DNA of 64,000 nucleotides, taken from UMGS1279 sp045540715 (GTDB lineage Bacteria; Bacillota; Clostridia; Oscillospirales; Acutalibacteraceae). Position 1 is the stretch's first letter; each line of letters starts with the position of its first letter. Under the pieces are notes generated by a model. The model was not told the DNA's origin, ran no database searches, and worked only from the letters and a program-made list of their open reading frames with translations. Made by a program: the position numbers and the translations under genes. Shown one piece after another: positions 26,672 through 35,286 of this stretch. The stretch is from assembly GCA_045540715.1 (NCBI GenBank), contig JAZQHT010000004.1, positions 218,076-282,075 on the forward strand, in the 5' to 3' direction.

Positions 26672-27912
26672 TTTTCTTCCCCCTTAAATAAGAATTTAAC
26701 TGCGTGATAGATTGTATAAATATAAACCAGTAGGTTAATTACAGAAACAACACACATAATACTTCCGTAATTTGTTTCTAAAAAAGAGCCGCCGTTATTC
26801 CAATTAAACATTGGCACTGCGTGATTTATTGTAATAACTAAAGTTAACAGTATAAACGAATTAAAAAATTCTTTTTTCTTATAAATTACCGTTGCAATTA
26901 AAATGAATAATAGCACTACAAACTGATATCTTTCGTGCATACGGCTTGTGAACATAAATAAAGTTTGCATTAGCACAAAGCTGAATAAAAACGGGCATTT
27001 GCGTTTTGATAAGAACATAAGCACAATAATTGCGGCAAAAATCAAAACCGTTAAAATTAAGTTTATTTGTTCAAAATTTAAACCTAAAATTATAAATTCT
27101 TTTTCTGCCACCCAGTTAAGACCAAAAATGCCATAGAAGTTAAAGGCGTTTAAGGTTAAATATGGGTAAGAGTTGCCACCGTTTAAATAAACATCAAAAA
27201 ACAATAGCAAACGACCGGTCCCTATCATAAATGGTAAAAAGGTTAATATAACGGTGGCCGCCGCCATAAATATACCTTTAATTAAATTTTTAACACCGTG
27301 GTTTTTAAATAGCATATATAAAAATACGGGTGTAAAATACAAGCATTGAAATTTTGTAAGCCCCGCTATAGCAAACATTACAGATGCTAAAACGGGATGC
27401 TTTTCTAAAAGCCAAAAGGAAAGTAAAATAACTAAGCACATTAGTCCATCTGTTTGGCCCCAGAAAGCAGAGTTAAATATTGTTGCAGGTGAGAAAAACC
27501 ATAAAGCAGAAGCGAAAAGTGCCGCTTTATTGCCATATTTTTTAATATAAAAATAAATGGCTACCCCTACTAATAAATCAAAAATAATCGGCCAAGACTT
27601 CATTAAAAGCATTTGTATATAACTGTGCGCCATAGCACCATCTACAAAACGATATAAAAAGCCTGTGATATATAAAAAGAAAAGATATACGGGTGGATAA
27701 TCTAAATTGATGGCTTTGTTGTTATATAAATCAAAAAGTCCGTTTTGACTTGCAAAGGCCCACTCTCTATACCAGTAAGTATCAAAATGGTTAAAATAGC
27801 CCATACCAACTAAAAGCCTTATAAAAAAGCCAAAAACAAGCATTAGTAAAAAGACCTTTAAAACAATAAGGTTATTACTTTTGCTATTTAATTTAGAGCA
27901 ATTTTGTTCCAT
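26656..27912 (-). CDS. GT-C family membrane glycosyltransferase (GT87/DUF2029-like)
   Basis: Polytopic membrane protein of 418 residues with about ten helices. FDTYWYREWA after helix 1 holds the acidic residue typical of GT-C catalytic loops; DYPPVYLFFL and FWGQTDGLM are signatures of polyprenol-phosphate-mannose-type mannosyltransferases. It likely moves a sugar from a lipid-linked donor to a surface polymer; sugar and acceptor are unknown. First gene of the operon, with AAGGAG before the ATG and a clear promoter. It overlaps yfhO. Confidence 0.82.
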   Translation of the reverse strand: MEQNCSKLNSKSNNLIVLKVFLLMLVFGFFIRLLVGMGYFNHFDTYWYREWAFASQNGLFDLYNNKAINLDYPPVYLFFLYITGFLYRFVDGAMAHSYIQMLLMKSWPIIFDLLVGVAIYFYIKKYGNKAALFASALWFFSPATIFNSAFWGQTDGLMCLVILLSFWLLEKHPVLASVMFAIAGLTKFQCLYFTPVFLYMLFKNHGVKNLIKGIFMAAATVILTFLPFMIGTGRLLLFFDVYLNGGNSYPYLTLNAFNFYGIFGLNWVAEKEFIILGLNFEQINLILTVLIFAAIIVLMFLSKRKCPFLFSFVLMQTLFMFTSRMHERYQFVVLLFILIATVIYKKKEFFNSFILLTLVITINHAVPMFNWNNGGSFLETNYGSIMCVVSVINLLVYIYTIYHAVKFLFKGEEKCLLA

Positions 27913-27941
27913 ATAGTCTCCTTATAAATATAGTTATATAT

Positions 27942-27970
27942 ATTATATCATTGTTTTATATAATAATCAA
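27942..27970 (-). promoter_or_regulatory. Sigma-A promoter of the GT-yfhO-rsmE-pth-mfd operon
   Basis: On the minus strand TTGATT (27970-27965), 17-base spacer, perfect TATAAT (27947-27942), 29 bases before the start codon. Confidence 0.75.
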
Positions 27971-27979
27971 TTAAGTTTT

Positions 27980-28013
27980 ATAAAAAATTAGCGTCGAGAT
28001 TTCTTCTCGACGC
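27980..28013 (-). terminator. Terminator of the coat-protein gene
   Basis: Perfect 9-bp GC-rich stem (27991-27999 with 28005-28013; GCGTCGAGA/TCTCGACGC), 5-base loop, followed on the minus strand by a T-rich tract. Confidence 0.9.
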
Positions 28014-28018
28014 ATTTT

Positions 28019-28483
28019 TTAGCCTATCATATTATTAGCACTTAAATACTGATAAATTTTAAGACCATGTTCTTGTTCTTCTTTTTGAATATGGTTTAAC
28101 ACGTTTCTTAGTTTTGGTTGTGCAAATTCAAAAACACTTGTGTTATAGGTTGCAGAAACGTATTTTTCGGTAGATAGCGCATCCTGACACAAATAAGCGT
28201 TATACTTTTTATCTTTTTCGCTTAAAGTTGCCGCTGTTTTTAAACTTGAAGGACCTACCGTGGATTTACCCTTAGCCCCGCTATTTACGGTTGGGGTTTT
28301 TCCGTCCATAATTTTTTGAACGGTTTTTAAATGTTCTTCTTCCTTCTGTTTTATGCTGTTAAAAAGATTTTGCAATTTTTTGTCGGTTGCCTTTTTTGCA
28401 TATTCGTTATATTTTTCAATGCAAATCTGTTCGGCAGTTTTTAAATCTTTTAAAAGCAGTTTTTCTTTTTCTGTTAATTTCAT
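28019..28483 (-). CDS. CotF-family ferritin-like spore coat protein
   Basis: 154-residue helical protein with two repeats of a ferritin-like helix pair. The first (about 8-60) has LKTAEQICIEKYNEYA and KEEEHLKTVQKIMDGKTP; the second (about 95-150) has CQDALSTEKYVSATYN and QKEEQEHGLKIYQYL. This pattern matches Coat_F-type proteins, which are structural coat components in spores. The repeated E-x6-Y and ExxH motifs leave a metal site possible. Its ribosome site lies inside the terminator hairpin of fucO, so read-through transcripts should be poorly translated. The gap between it and fucO is 51 bases. Confidence 0.8.
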   Translation of the reverse strand: MKLTEKEKLLLKDLKTAEQICIEKYNEYAKKATDKKLQNLFNSIKQKEEEHLKTVQKIMDGKTPTVNSGAKGKSTVGPSSLKTAATLSEKDKKYNAYLCQDALSTEKYVSATYNTSVFEFAQPKLRNVLNHIQKEEQEHGLKIYQYLSANNMIG

Positions 28484-28518
28484 AAAAAATCACCTCTAAT
28501 TTAGTATTAGAGGTGATT
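28484..28518 (-). terminator. fucO terminator that also contains the coat-gene ribosome site
   Basis: Perfect 13-bp stem (28506-28518 with 28488-28500) with loop ACTAA, then six T on the minus strand: a textbook terminator for fucO. The 3' arm holds AGAGGTGA, and the T tract runs directly into the coat-gene ATG at 28483. A TATAAT at 28521-28516 overlaps the 5' arm, so a transcript starting from it would lack most of that arm. Confidence 0.85.
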
Positions 28519-28534
28519 ATAATTTTATTCAAAA

Positions 28535-29686
28535 CTAAAATGCTGTTTTATAAATTTCTAAGATTTCTTCAATTGAAGTATCTTTGGGGTTGCCGCCTGT
28601 GCAAACGTCGTTAAATGCGTCTTTAGCAAGAGCAGGTAAATCTTCTTCCTTAACGCCAACTTCGTGTAATTTTTCAGGAATACCAACCTTTTGGCTTAAT
28701 GCTTTAACAGCATCAACAGCAGCTTTTCTATATTCTGCTTCGGTCATCTTATCGGTATTTTCAACGCCCATAGCTGCGGCAATATCTCTATATTTTGTGC
28801 CGGTTGCATCTGCATTATATTCCATAACGTAAGGAAGTAATACTGCGTTTGCAACACCATGAGGAGTATCATACCAAGCGCCTAATGGGTGAGCCATAGA
28901 GTGAACAATACCAAGACCTACGTTGCTAAAGCCCATACCTGCAATATATTGGCCTAATGCCATTTGTTCGCGGCCGATTGGAGTATTATTAACTGCATCG
29001 GGTAAATATTTGCCGATAATTTCAATAGCTTTAATATGGAACATATCGCTCATTTCCCAAGCGCCTTTTGTAATAAAGCCTTCAATAGCGTGGGTTAATG
29101 CGTCCATACCTGTGGCTGCAGTTAAGCCTTTTGGCATGCTAGACATAAGTTCGCTATCAACTACTGCTACTACGGGGATATCGTGTGGGTCAACGCAAAC
29201 CATTTTATGCTTTGTTGCTTCATCGGTAATAACGTAGTTAATGGTTACTTCTGCTGCAGTACCTGCGGTTGTTGCAACTGCAATAACGGGAACTGATTTA
29301 TTTTTTGTATCTGCAACGCCTTCTAGTGATACAACGTCAGCAAAATCGGGGTTAGCAATAATAATACCAACTGCTTTTGCAGTATCAATTGCACTACCGC
29401 CACCGATGGCCACGATTACTTCTGCTTTTGCAGCCTTATAAGCTTCAACACCTGCTTTAACGTTTGTTACTGTAGGGTTAGCTTTAACGTCATCAAAAAC
29501 AGTATATTCAATATTAGCGTTTTCTAAAACTTCGAAAACCTTGCCTGCTACGCCAAATTTAACAAGGTCTTTATCTGTTACAACAAAAGCCTTTTTAAAA
29601 CCGCGTGCTAGTATTTCGGTTGCAACGTTTTCGCGTGCACCGGCGCCAAAATAAGATGTTTCATTTAAGATAAATCTGTTTGCCAT
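28535..29686 (-). CDS. fucO: Lactaldehyde reductase / iron-containing alcohol dehydrogenase FucO
   Basis: NADH-dependent group III alcohol dehydrogenase that reduces lactaldehyde to 1,2-propanediol or similar aldehydes to alcohols. 383 residues, aligned nearly end to end with E. coli FucO: GGGS (95-98) binds NAD; metal ligands D195, H199, H262 and H276 fall in GMDALTHAIEG, GLGIVHSMAHPLGA and TPHGVANA; VCTGGNP is near the C-terminus. Monocistronic between terminators with AAAGGAG before the ATG. A perfect Rex operator covers the transcription start, so it should be induced at high NADH/NAD+. No fucose pathway genes are nearby; redox balancing is likely. Confidence 0.93.
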   Translation of the reverse strand: MANRFILNETSYFGAGARENVATEILARGFKKAFVVTDKDLVKFGVAGKVFEVLENANIEYTVFDDVKANPTVTNVKAGVEAYKAAKAEVIVAIGGGSAIDTAKAVGIIIANPDFADVVSLEGVADTKNKSVPVIAVATTAGTAAEVTINYVITDEATKHKMVCVDPHDIPVVAVVDSELMSSMPKGLTAATGMDALTHAIEGFITKGAWEMSDMFHIKAIEIIGKYLPDAVNNTPIGREQMALGQYIAGMGFSNVGLGIVHSMAHPLGAWYDTPHGVANAVLLPYVMEYNADATGTKYRDIAAAMGVENTDKMTEAEYRKAAVDAVKALSQKVGIPEKLHEVGVKEEDLPALAKDAFNDVCTGGNPKDTSIEEILEIYKTAF

Positions 29687-29704
29687 AATAATTACTCCTT
29701 TATA

Positions 29705-29722
29705 TTGTTAAATTATTAACAA
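29705..29722. promoter_or_regulatory. Rex operator
   Basis: Perfect 18-bp palindrome TTGTTAA-N4-TTAACAA, identical to the clostridial consensus for the NADH-sensing repressor Rex. It begins at the predicted +1 of the fucO promoter, a position suited to repression. Confidence 0.85.
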
Positions 29723-29726
29723 GCTT

Positions 29727-29755
29727 ATTATACTACCAATTTTTTTATTTGTAAA
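29727..29755 (-). promoter_or_regulatory. Sigma-A promoter of fucO
   Basis: On the minus strand TTTACA (29755-29750), 17-base spacer, perfect TATAAT (29732-29727); the Rex operator lies immediately downstream. Confidence 0.8.
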
Positions 29756-29793
29756 GACCAAAAATAAATTTATTTTATTATATGCAAATTCTT

Positions 29794-30663
29794 TTATTTT
29801 AAGCCGAAATCCGAAAAATCGGGTATATACTTTTTACTTGCAGAAGAAAGCGACTGCGTAAAGCCTTCTTCTATTCCCTTTTTATATAAATAATCTAATA
29901 TTTCGTTATATTCTGCTCTTTTAACTCTACGGTTTAAACTTTCTTCTTCTAATGTTTTAATTGGTAAATACTGAAACATTAATGAAAACAAAACGTCATC
30001 TTTAAATTCACTTGCAATAAAATCTATTACACGCTTTGTGTTATCTAAAAAGCCGGGTAAAACCAAATGCCTTACAATAACACCGCTTTTTATAAGTCGG
30101 TTTTCTATTATAGGTTTACCCTTACTTTTAACCATTTGTTTTAAAGAAGATGCGGCATAATCAAAATAATTTTCGGCATTGGATAAACTCTTTGCAAGGT
30201 TATTATCGGCATATTTAAAATCTGGTAAAAAGACGTCCACTTTGTTTTCTAAAAGTTTTATGGTCTGAGGTTTTTCGTAGCCGCTACTATTCCAAATTAC
30301 GGGAACAGAAAGTTTTTCTTCTAAAATTTCAGATAAAATATGGCTATAATGGGTTGGCGTTACTAAATTTATGTTGTGCGCGCCTTGATTTATTAAAGAC
30401 GTAAAAATATCTTTAAGTTCTTCTTTAGTTACGGTTTTGCCGTTATTAATAGTATTTGAAATATCATAATTTTGACAAAACTTGCATTTTAAGTTGCAAC
30501 CGCAAAAAAAGACCGCACCCGATCCATTGGTACCCGAAATTACGGGTTCTTCAAAATGGTGCAGTGCGGCACGGGCAATTTTTAAAGTGTTATCTTCTTT
30601 GCAAAAGCCCTTGTTATTATCTCTATTTACGTTACAATTTCTAGGACAAATATTACAGTTCAT
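29794..30663 (-). CDS. Radical SAM protein of the PflX (COG1313) type
   Basis: 289-residue radical SAM protein. N-terminal cysteines C3, C6, C10 and C21 form a CPRNC-type motif; the SAM-binding [4Fe-4S] site is C56-x3-C60-x2-C63 (CNLKCKFC). Related proteins are annotated as PflX or pyruvate-formate-lyase-activating-like, but their substrate is unknown, and there is no pyruvate formate-lyase in the window. It lies one base after apbE and closes the lepA-apbE run. What it activates or modifies cannot be told. Confidence 0.85.
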   Translation of the reverse strand: MNCNICPRNCNVNRDNNKGFCKEDNTLKIARAALHHFEEPVISGTNGSGAVFFCGCNLKCKFCQNYDISNTINNGKTVTKEELKDIFTSLINQGAHNINLVTPTHYSHILSEILEEKLSVPVIWNSSGYEKPQTIKLLENKVDVFLPDFKYADNNLAKSLSNAENYFDYAASSLKQMVKSKGKPIIENRLIKSGVIVRHLVLPGFLDNTKRVIDFIASEFKDDVLFSLMFQYLPIKTLEEESLNRRVKRAEYNEILDYLYKKGIEEGFTQSLSSASKKYIPDFSDFGLK

Positions 30664-30664
30664 A

Positions 30665-31618
30665 TTATTTTACAACTATCTTTTGTTGATTATTATATTT
30701 TAAGCCGCTAGACATTTTTATGCTGCCATCACTTAAAATAAAAACGGCTAAAATATTGTTTTTATTAGCGTATTTTATTCCTTCGTCAGCACCCATTACA
30801 AAAAGGGCGGTAGAATAAATGTCGCCAATTTTTGCTGAATCGGAAATGACGGTAACCGAATTTACCCCATTATTTACTGGTAAACCTGTTTTTCCATCTA
30901 AAATATGGTGGTACAAAGTATCGTCTTTTTTAAAGCATCTTTCGTAATTGCCCGCAGTTGTTACTACCTTATTTTTTATAAGCAATTCTGCAGCAATTTC
31001 GTTTTCGGTAAAAGGCTTTCTAATTCCAACAGATTTTTCGGTATCGCTTAAATAATAAATACTTCCGCCAAAATTTAAATAGGCACTTTTAACATTTTCT
31101 TGCTTTAAAATTTTAATGGCCTCGTCAAGTGCGTAACCCTTTGCAACACCGCCTAAATCTACTAAAGCCCCTCCCATAACCCTAATTTCGTTTTGTAAAA
31201 CCATTACGTTATCGGGATGAATCGTATCTAAAAGGCTTGCGGTATATTCTTTTGTGGGAGCTTTTTGCTCTTCAAAATTATATAGGCTTGTAATTTGACC
31301 CAAACAAATATTAAAAGCACCATCGGTCTTTTTAGAATATTCTATCGACGTTTTGATAATCTCGTATAAAACAGGGTCGTTACGAACGGAACGGTTAAAA
31401 TTTAGTTTGCTTAAATTACTGTCTTGATTATGAAAACTAACAGCCTTTTCAATTTCGTTTACCTTTTGAACGATTTTATCAATTACTTCTTCATTATCTG
31501 TTTCTACAGTAATCACTGTATCCATAGCAAAAAAGGTGCGCTTTGCTACCGGCTTACAGCCACAAAACATAAGCATTAAAATTGCAAGGCTTAAAAATAT
31601 ACTAACAAATTTATTCAT
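30665..31618 (-). CDS. apbE: FAD:protein FMN transferase lipoprotein
   Basis: ApbE attaches FMN from FAD to threonines of flavoproteins such as RnfG/RnfD or NqrC. 317 residues: lipoprotein signal with lipidated cysteine C21 (MFCGC), then FAMDTVITVE, VDLGGVAKGYALDEA, LNFGGSIYYL, HHILDGKTGLPV and GDIYSTALFVMG (Mg-binding region). It overlaps the lepA stop by 8 bases, which suggests coupling. No Rnf, Nqr or FMN_bind target is in the window, so the substrate is encoded elsewhere. Confidence 0.94.
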   Translation of the reverse strand: MNKFVSIFLSLAILMLMFCGCKPVAKRTFFAMDTVITVETDNEEVIDKIVQKVNEIEKAVSFHNQDSNLSKLNFNRSVRNDPVLYEIIKTSIEYSKKTDGAFNICLGQITSLYNFEEQKAPTKEYTASLLDTIHPDNVMVLQNEIRVMGGALVDLGGVAKGYALDEAIKILKQENVKSAYLNFGGSIYYLSDTEKSVGIRKPFTENEIAAELLIKNKVVTTAGNYERCFKKDDTLYHHILDGKTGLPVNNGVNSVTVISDSAKIGDIYSTALFVMGADEGIKYANKNNILAVFILSDGSIKMSSGLKYNNQQKIVVK

Positions 31619-33416
31619 CCAGCTTTAATACTGCCATAAACGCTTCTTGAGGCACTTCTACAGAACCTAATTGGCGCATACGCTTTTTGCCTTCCTTTTG
31701 TTTTTCAAGTAGTTTCTTCTTACGAGTAATATCGCCGCCATAGCATTTAGCCAAAACGTCTTTACGCATTGCTTTAACGGTTTCTCTTGCAATAATTTTG
31801 CCACCAACTGCAACCTGAATTGGCACTTCGAAAAGTTGGCGCGGAATATGCTCTTTTAACTTTTCGGCTATTCTTCTTGCTCTTGGATACGCGTTATCTG
31901 CATGCACTATAAATGAAAGGGCATCTACAACGTCCCCCGTTAGCATAACGTCTAATTTTACAAGTTTTGCAGTGCGATATTCTTTTGGCTCGTAGTCGTA
32001 ACTTGCGTAACCGCGTGTACGAGATTTTAAGGCATCGAAAAAGTCATAAACAATTTCGCCAACAGGCATAACGTAATGTATATCTACCCTGTCGCCCATA
32101 TATTTAGTATCGGTATATTCGCCTCTGCGTTCTTGACAGAGTTGCATAATATCACCAATAAATTCTTTGGGGCTAAAAATATGAACGTCGGCAACCGGCT
32201 CTAAAGATTCGGCAATGGTTGCAGGATCAGGATAATTTGTGGGGTTATCAACGTCAATTTCGGTGCCATCTGTAAGTCTAAATTTATAAATAACACTTGG
32301 TGCTGTTGTAACTAAATCTAAATTATATTCACGTTCTAAGCGTTCTTCTATAATTTCCATATGAAGTAATCCTAAAAAGCCGCATCTAAAACCAAAACCT
32401 AGTGCTTTACTGGTTTCGGGTTCGTATAAAAGCGAAGCATCGTTAAGCTGTAATTTTTCTAAGGCTTCTTTTAGGTCTTCATATCTTGCGCCATCAGCAG
32501 GATATATACCGCAGAAAACAACAGGGTTAACCTTACGGTAACCTTTAAGAGCGGTTTCTACGGGATTGTTTGCGTTTGTAATAGTATCGCCAACCATTGC
32601 TTCTGAAACGGTTTTAATTGAAGCGGCCAAATAACCAACCTCACCTACCGTTAGTTTATCGCAAGGTTCCATATATTTTGCTTTTTTTCTACCAATTTCA
32701 ACCGTTAAGAATTCAGCCCCTGTGGCCATCATTTTAATAGTATCGCCCTTATTAATTTCACCCGAAACAACTCTGAAAAATACTATAACCCCTTTATATG
32801 GGTCGTAATAAGAGTCGAAAATAAGTGCAGAAAAAGGAGCGTCCTTTTCGCCTTTTGGAGCAGGTAAATCGGTAACGATTTTTTCTAAAACCTCTTCAAT
32901 ATTTATGCCGTTTTTAGCAGAAATTTGAGGTGCTTCTTCTGCAGGGATTCCAATAACGTCTTCAATTTCTGCAATAACACGATTTGGATCTGCAGATGGA
33001 AGGTCTATTTTATTAATAACCGGTAAAAGTTCTAAATCATTATCAATAGCTAAATATGTGTTTGCTAAGGTTTGAGCCTCTATTCCCTGTGAAGCGTCCA
33101 CTACTAGCACTGCCCCTTCACAAGCGGCCAAACTGCGAGAAACCTCATAGTTAAAGTCAACGTGGCCGGGGGTGTCAATTAAATTAAGCTCATAACGTTT
33201 GCCATCTTTAGCATCGTAATATAAGGTTACCGCGTGAGATTTTATTGTAATACCTCTTTCACGCTCTAAATCCATGCTATCAAGCAGTTGATTTTCCATC
33301 TCACGCTCTGCTACTGAATTTGTAAGTTCAAGTAACCTATCGGCTAGGGTGGATTTACCATGGTCTATATGAGCAATTATGCAAAAATTTCTGATTTGTT
33401 CTAATGGGATAGACAC
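31611..33416 (-). CDS. lepA: Elongation factor 4 (LepA)
   Basis: Ribosome-associated GTPase. 601 residues with P-loop AHIDHGKST (15-23), RERGITIKS switch I, DTPGHVDF (G3), NKIDLPSADP (G4), and the LepA-specific C-terminus ending near QLGSVEVPQEAFMAVL. Starts with GTG after AAGGAGAA. In many Bacillota lepA is followed by hemN or hrcA; here apbE overlaps its end instead. Confidence 0.98.
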   Translation of the reverse strand: MSIPLEQIRNFCIIAHIDHGKSTLADRLLELTNSVAEREMENQLLDSMDLERERGITIKSHAVTLYYDAKDGKRYELNLIDTPGHVDFNYEVSRSLAACEGAVLVVDASQGIEAQTLANTYLAIDNDLELLPVINKIDLPSADPNRVIAEIEDVIGIPAEEAPQISAKNGINIEEVLEKIVTDLPAPKGEKDAPFSALIFDSYYDPYKGVIVFFRVVSGEINKGDTIKMMATGAEFLTVEIGRKKAKYMEPCDKLTVGEVGYLAASIKTVSEAMVGDTITNANNPVETALKGYRKVNPVVFCGIYPADGARYEDLKEALEKLQLNDASLLYEPETSKALGFGFRCGFLGLLHMEIIEERLEREYNLDLVTTAPSVIYKFRLTDGTEIDVDNPTNYPDPATIAESLEPVADVHIFSPKEFIGDIMQLCQERRGEYTDTKYMGDRVDIHYVMPVGEIVYDFFDALKSRTRGYASYDYEPKEYRTAKLVKLDVMLTGDVVDALSFIVHADNAYPRARRIAEKLKEHIPRQLFEVPIQVAVGGKIIARETVKAMRKDVLAKCYGGDITRKKKLLEKQKEGKKRMRQLGSVEVPQEAFMAVLKLDE

Positions 33417-33444
33417 TCTATATTCTCCTTAAAAACACTTTTTA

Positions 33445-35178
33445 CTAATCTTTAATACTTTGTAATTCTACAAGCTTTTTATAAATTCCGTTTTTGCTTA
33501 TAAGTTCTTCGTGATTGCCGATTTCTGCAATTTCGCCGTTTTCTAAAACGATAATGCTATCTGCCGCTTTAACGGTTGAAAGCCTATGAGCAATAACAAG
33601 CATTGTGCGGCTACCTGCAATAGCGTTAATTGCCTGCTTAATTTGAGTTTCGGTTTCGGTATCAACAGCACTTGTGGCTTCATCTAAAATTAAAACCGAA
33701 GATTTACTTAATATTGAACGGGCAATTGAAATTCTTTGCTTTTGACCACCCGAAAGACGCATGCCGCGTTCACCAACAATGGTATCCCACTTTTCAGGAA
33801 GCGACATAATAAAGTCGTAAATACAAGCGGTTTTAGCGGCGGCTATCATTTCTTCTTCAGTAGCATCTTTGGCGCCAAAAAGAATATTTTCTTTAATTGT
33901 GCCGTGGAATAAAAATACGTCTTGAAGCACCATACTGATATTATCTCTTAAAGAAGACAAAGTAATATCTTTGGTGTTTTTACCATCAAGTAGAATTTCA
34001 CCACTCGTTGGGTCATAAAAACGTGGAAGTAATGCGGCAAGGGTGGTTTTACCTACACCCGTAGCGCCCACTACTGCGTACATTTTTTTAGACTCTAATT
34101 TAAAACTTAAATTTTTAAGTACGGGTATATCGTCTCTATAAGAAAAACTTACGTTTTTAAATTCAATTTCGCCAGAACCTATTGGAAGATCTACGGCATT
34201 TTTGCTGTCCTCAATATCGGGTTTTGTATCTAATATTTCAAACATTCTTTCTGCGCCAACAATACCTTGTTGCATATCTTCAAAAATTCTTGCAAAAGAA
34301 CTTATTGGTGTATAGAACATACTTAAATACATTAAAAAGCCGGTAATTTCGCTAATGCTCATTTCATTGGTTAATACAAAATAACCACCAAAACCAATAA
34401 CAATTACGTTACCTAAACTTGTAAAGAAACTTAAAGAAGGATGAAAAAATGCTGAATACCATAGTGCTTTTATAACAGCACCAGCGTGCTTATTTGAAAG
34501 CCCTTCTATTCTTACTCTTTCGTTTTCTTGTTGATTGAAAACTTGAATTTCTTTAATGCCTGAAATGTTGTCTTGTAAGGTTGCGTTTAGTTCTGCAACG
34601 TGTTTTTGTGCTTTGCGGTGTTCACCGCGAATTCTATGAAGTACCGGTGTTGCAAGTGCTAAAAATGGTAACGGAATACAAGTGAGCAACGCTAACTTCC
34701 AGTTATTTAAGAAAATAATGGTTGTAACTCCTATAAAGGTTAATAATGCACCTATAAGTTCCGGAATTGCGTGGGCAATTAAATGTTCAAAATGGTTGGT
34801 GTCATGCACAATTCTAGACATTAACTGACCGGTTTGCTTATCGGAATAATATGCAAGTGAAAGTTTTTGCAAGTGGTTATATATTTTAACGCGCATTTCA
34901 GAAACAAAGCGCCAAGCCGCAACGTGAGAATAATAACTGTTAAAATAACGGCTAACACTTTGAACTAAATAAACAACGGCTAAAACTACTGCAAGCTTTA
35001 TAATATCGGTTACTAAATTTGGGTTATTACCGCCATTTTCTAAAATAGCAACTAATCTTTGCATAAGACCGGGTGCTACTAAATTAGCCGCAGTTATAAT
35101 TAAAAGAGAAATGGTAGAAAAGGCAATATATTTCCAATATTTTCTAGCATGTTTATATAGCCTTAATAATGTTTTCAA
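33445..35178 (-). CDS. ABC exporter, fused permease and ATPase (MsbA/MDR type)
   Basis: Half-transporter of 577 residues that should act as a homodimer. Six membrane helices in about 15-300 include the coupling segment DKQTGQLMSRIVHDTN; the nucleotide-binding domain has Walker A with K377 (GATGVGKTT), signature LSGGQ (475-479), Walker B VLILDEATSAVD and the H-loop IAHRLST. Starts at TTG behind AAAGGGGAG. Own promoter and 28 bases before lepA, so both may be co-transcribed. Substrate unknown; the family exports lipids, drugs or peptides. Confidence 0.92.
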   Translation of the reverse strand: MKTLLRLYKHARKYWKYIAFSTISLLIITAANLVAPGLMQRLVAILENGGNNPNLVTDIIKLAVVLAVVYLVQSVSRYFNSYYSHVAAWRFVSEMRVKIYNHLQKLSLAYYSDKQTGQLMSRIVHDTNHFEHLIAHAIPELIGALLTFIGVTTIIFLNNWKLALLTCIPLPFLALATPVLHRIRGEHRKAQKHVAELNATLQDNISGIKEIQVFNQQENERVRIEGLSNKHAGAVIKALWYSAFFHPSLSFFTSLGNVIVIGFGGYFVLTNEMSISEITGFLMYLSMFYTPISSFARIFEDMQQGIVGAERMFEILDTKPDIEDSKNAVDLPIGSGEIEFKNVSFSYRDDIPVLKNLSFKLESKKMYAVVGATGVGKTTLAALLPRFYDPTSGEILLDGKNTKDITLSSLRDNISMVLQDVFLFHGTIKENILFGAKDATEEEMIAAAKTACIYDFIMSLPEKWDTIVGERGMRLSGGQKQRISIARSILSKSSVLILDEATSAVDTETETQIKQAINAIAGSRTMLVIAHRLSTVKAADSIIVLENGEIAEIGNHEELISKNGIYKKLVELQSIKD

Positions 35179-35214
35179 AACTGTCTCCCCTTTTATTTAT
35201 TCTATATTTATATA

Positions 35215-35243
35215 ATTATATCAAATATAAAGCAAATTTACAA
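35215..35243 (-). promoter_or_regulatory. Sigma-A promoter of the ABC exporter operon
   Basis: On the minus strand TTGTAA (35243-35238), 17-base spacer, perfect TATAAT (35220-35215). Confidence 0.7.
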
Positions 35244-35272
35244 TAAAAAAATGGACTGAATAATCAGTCCAT
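35244..35272 (-). terminator. Terminator of the FAD oxidoreductase gene
   Basis: Perfect 9-bp stem (35251-35259 with 35264-35272; ATGGACTGA/TCAGTCCAT), 4-base loop, followed by T7 on the minus strand. Confidence 0.88.
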
Positions 35273-35286
35273 ATAAAAAATATTTT

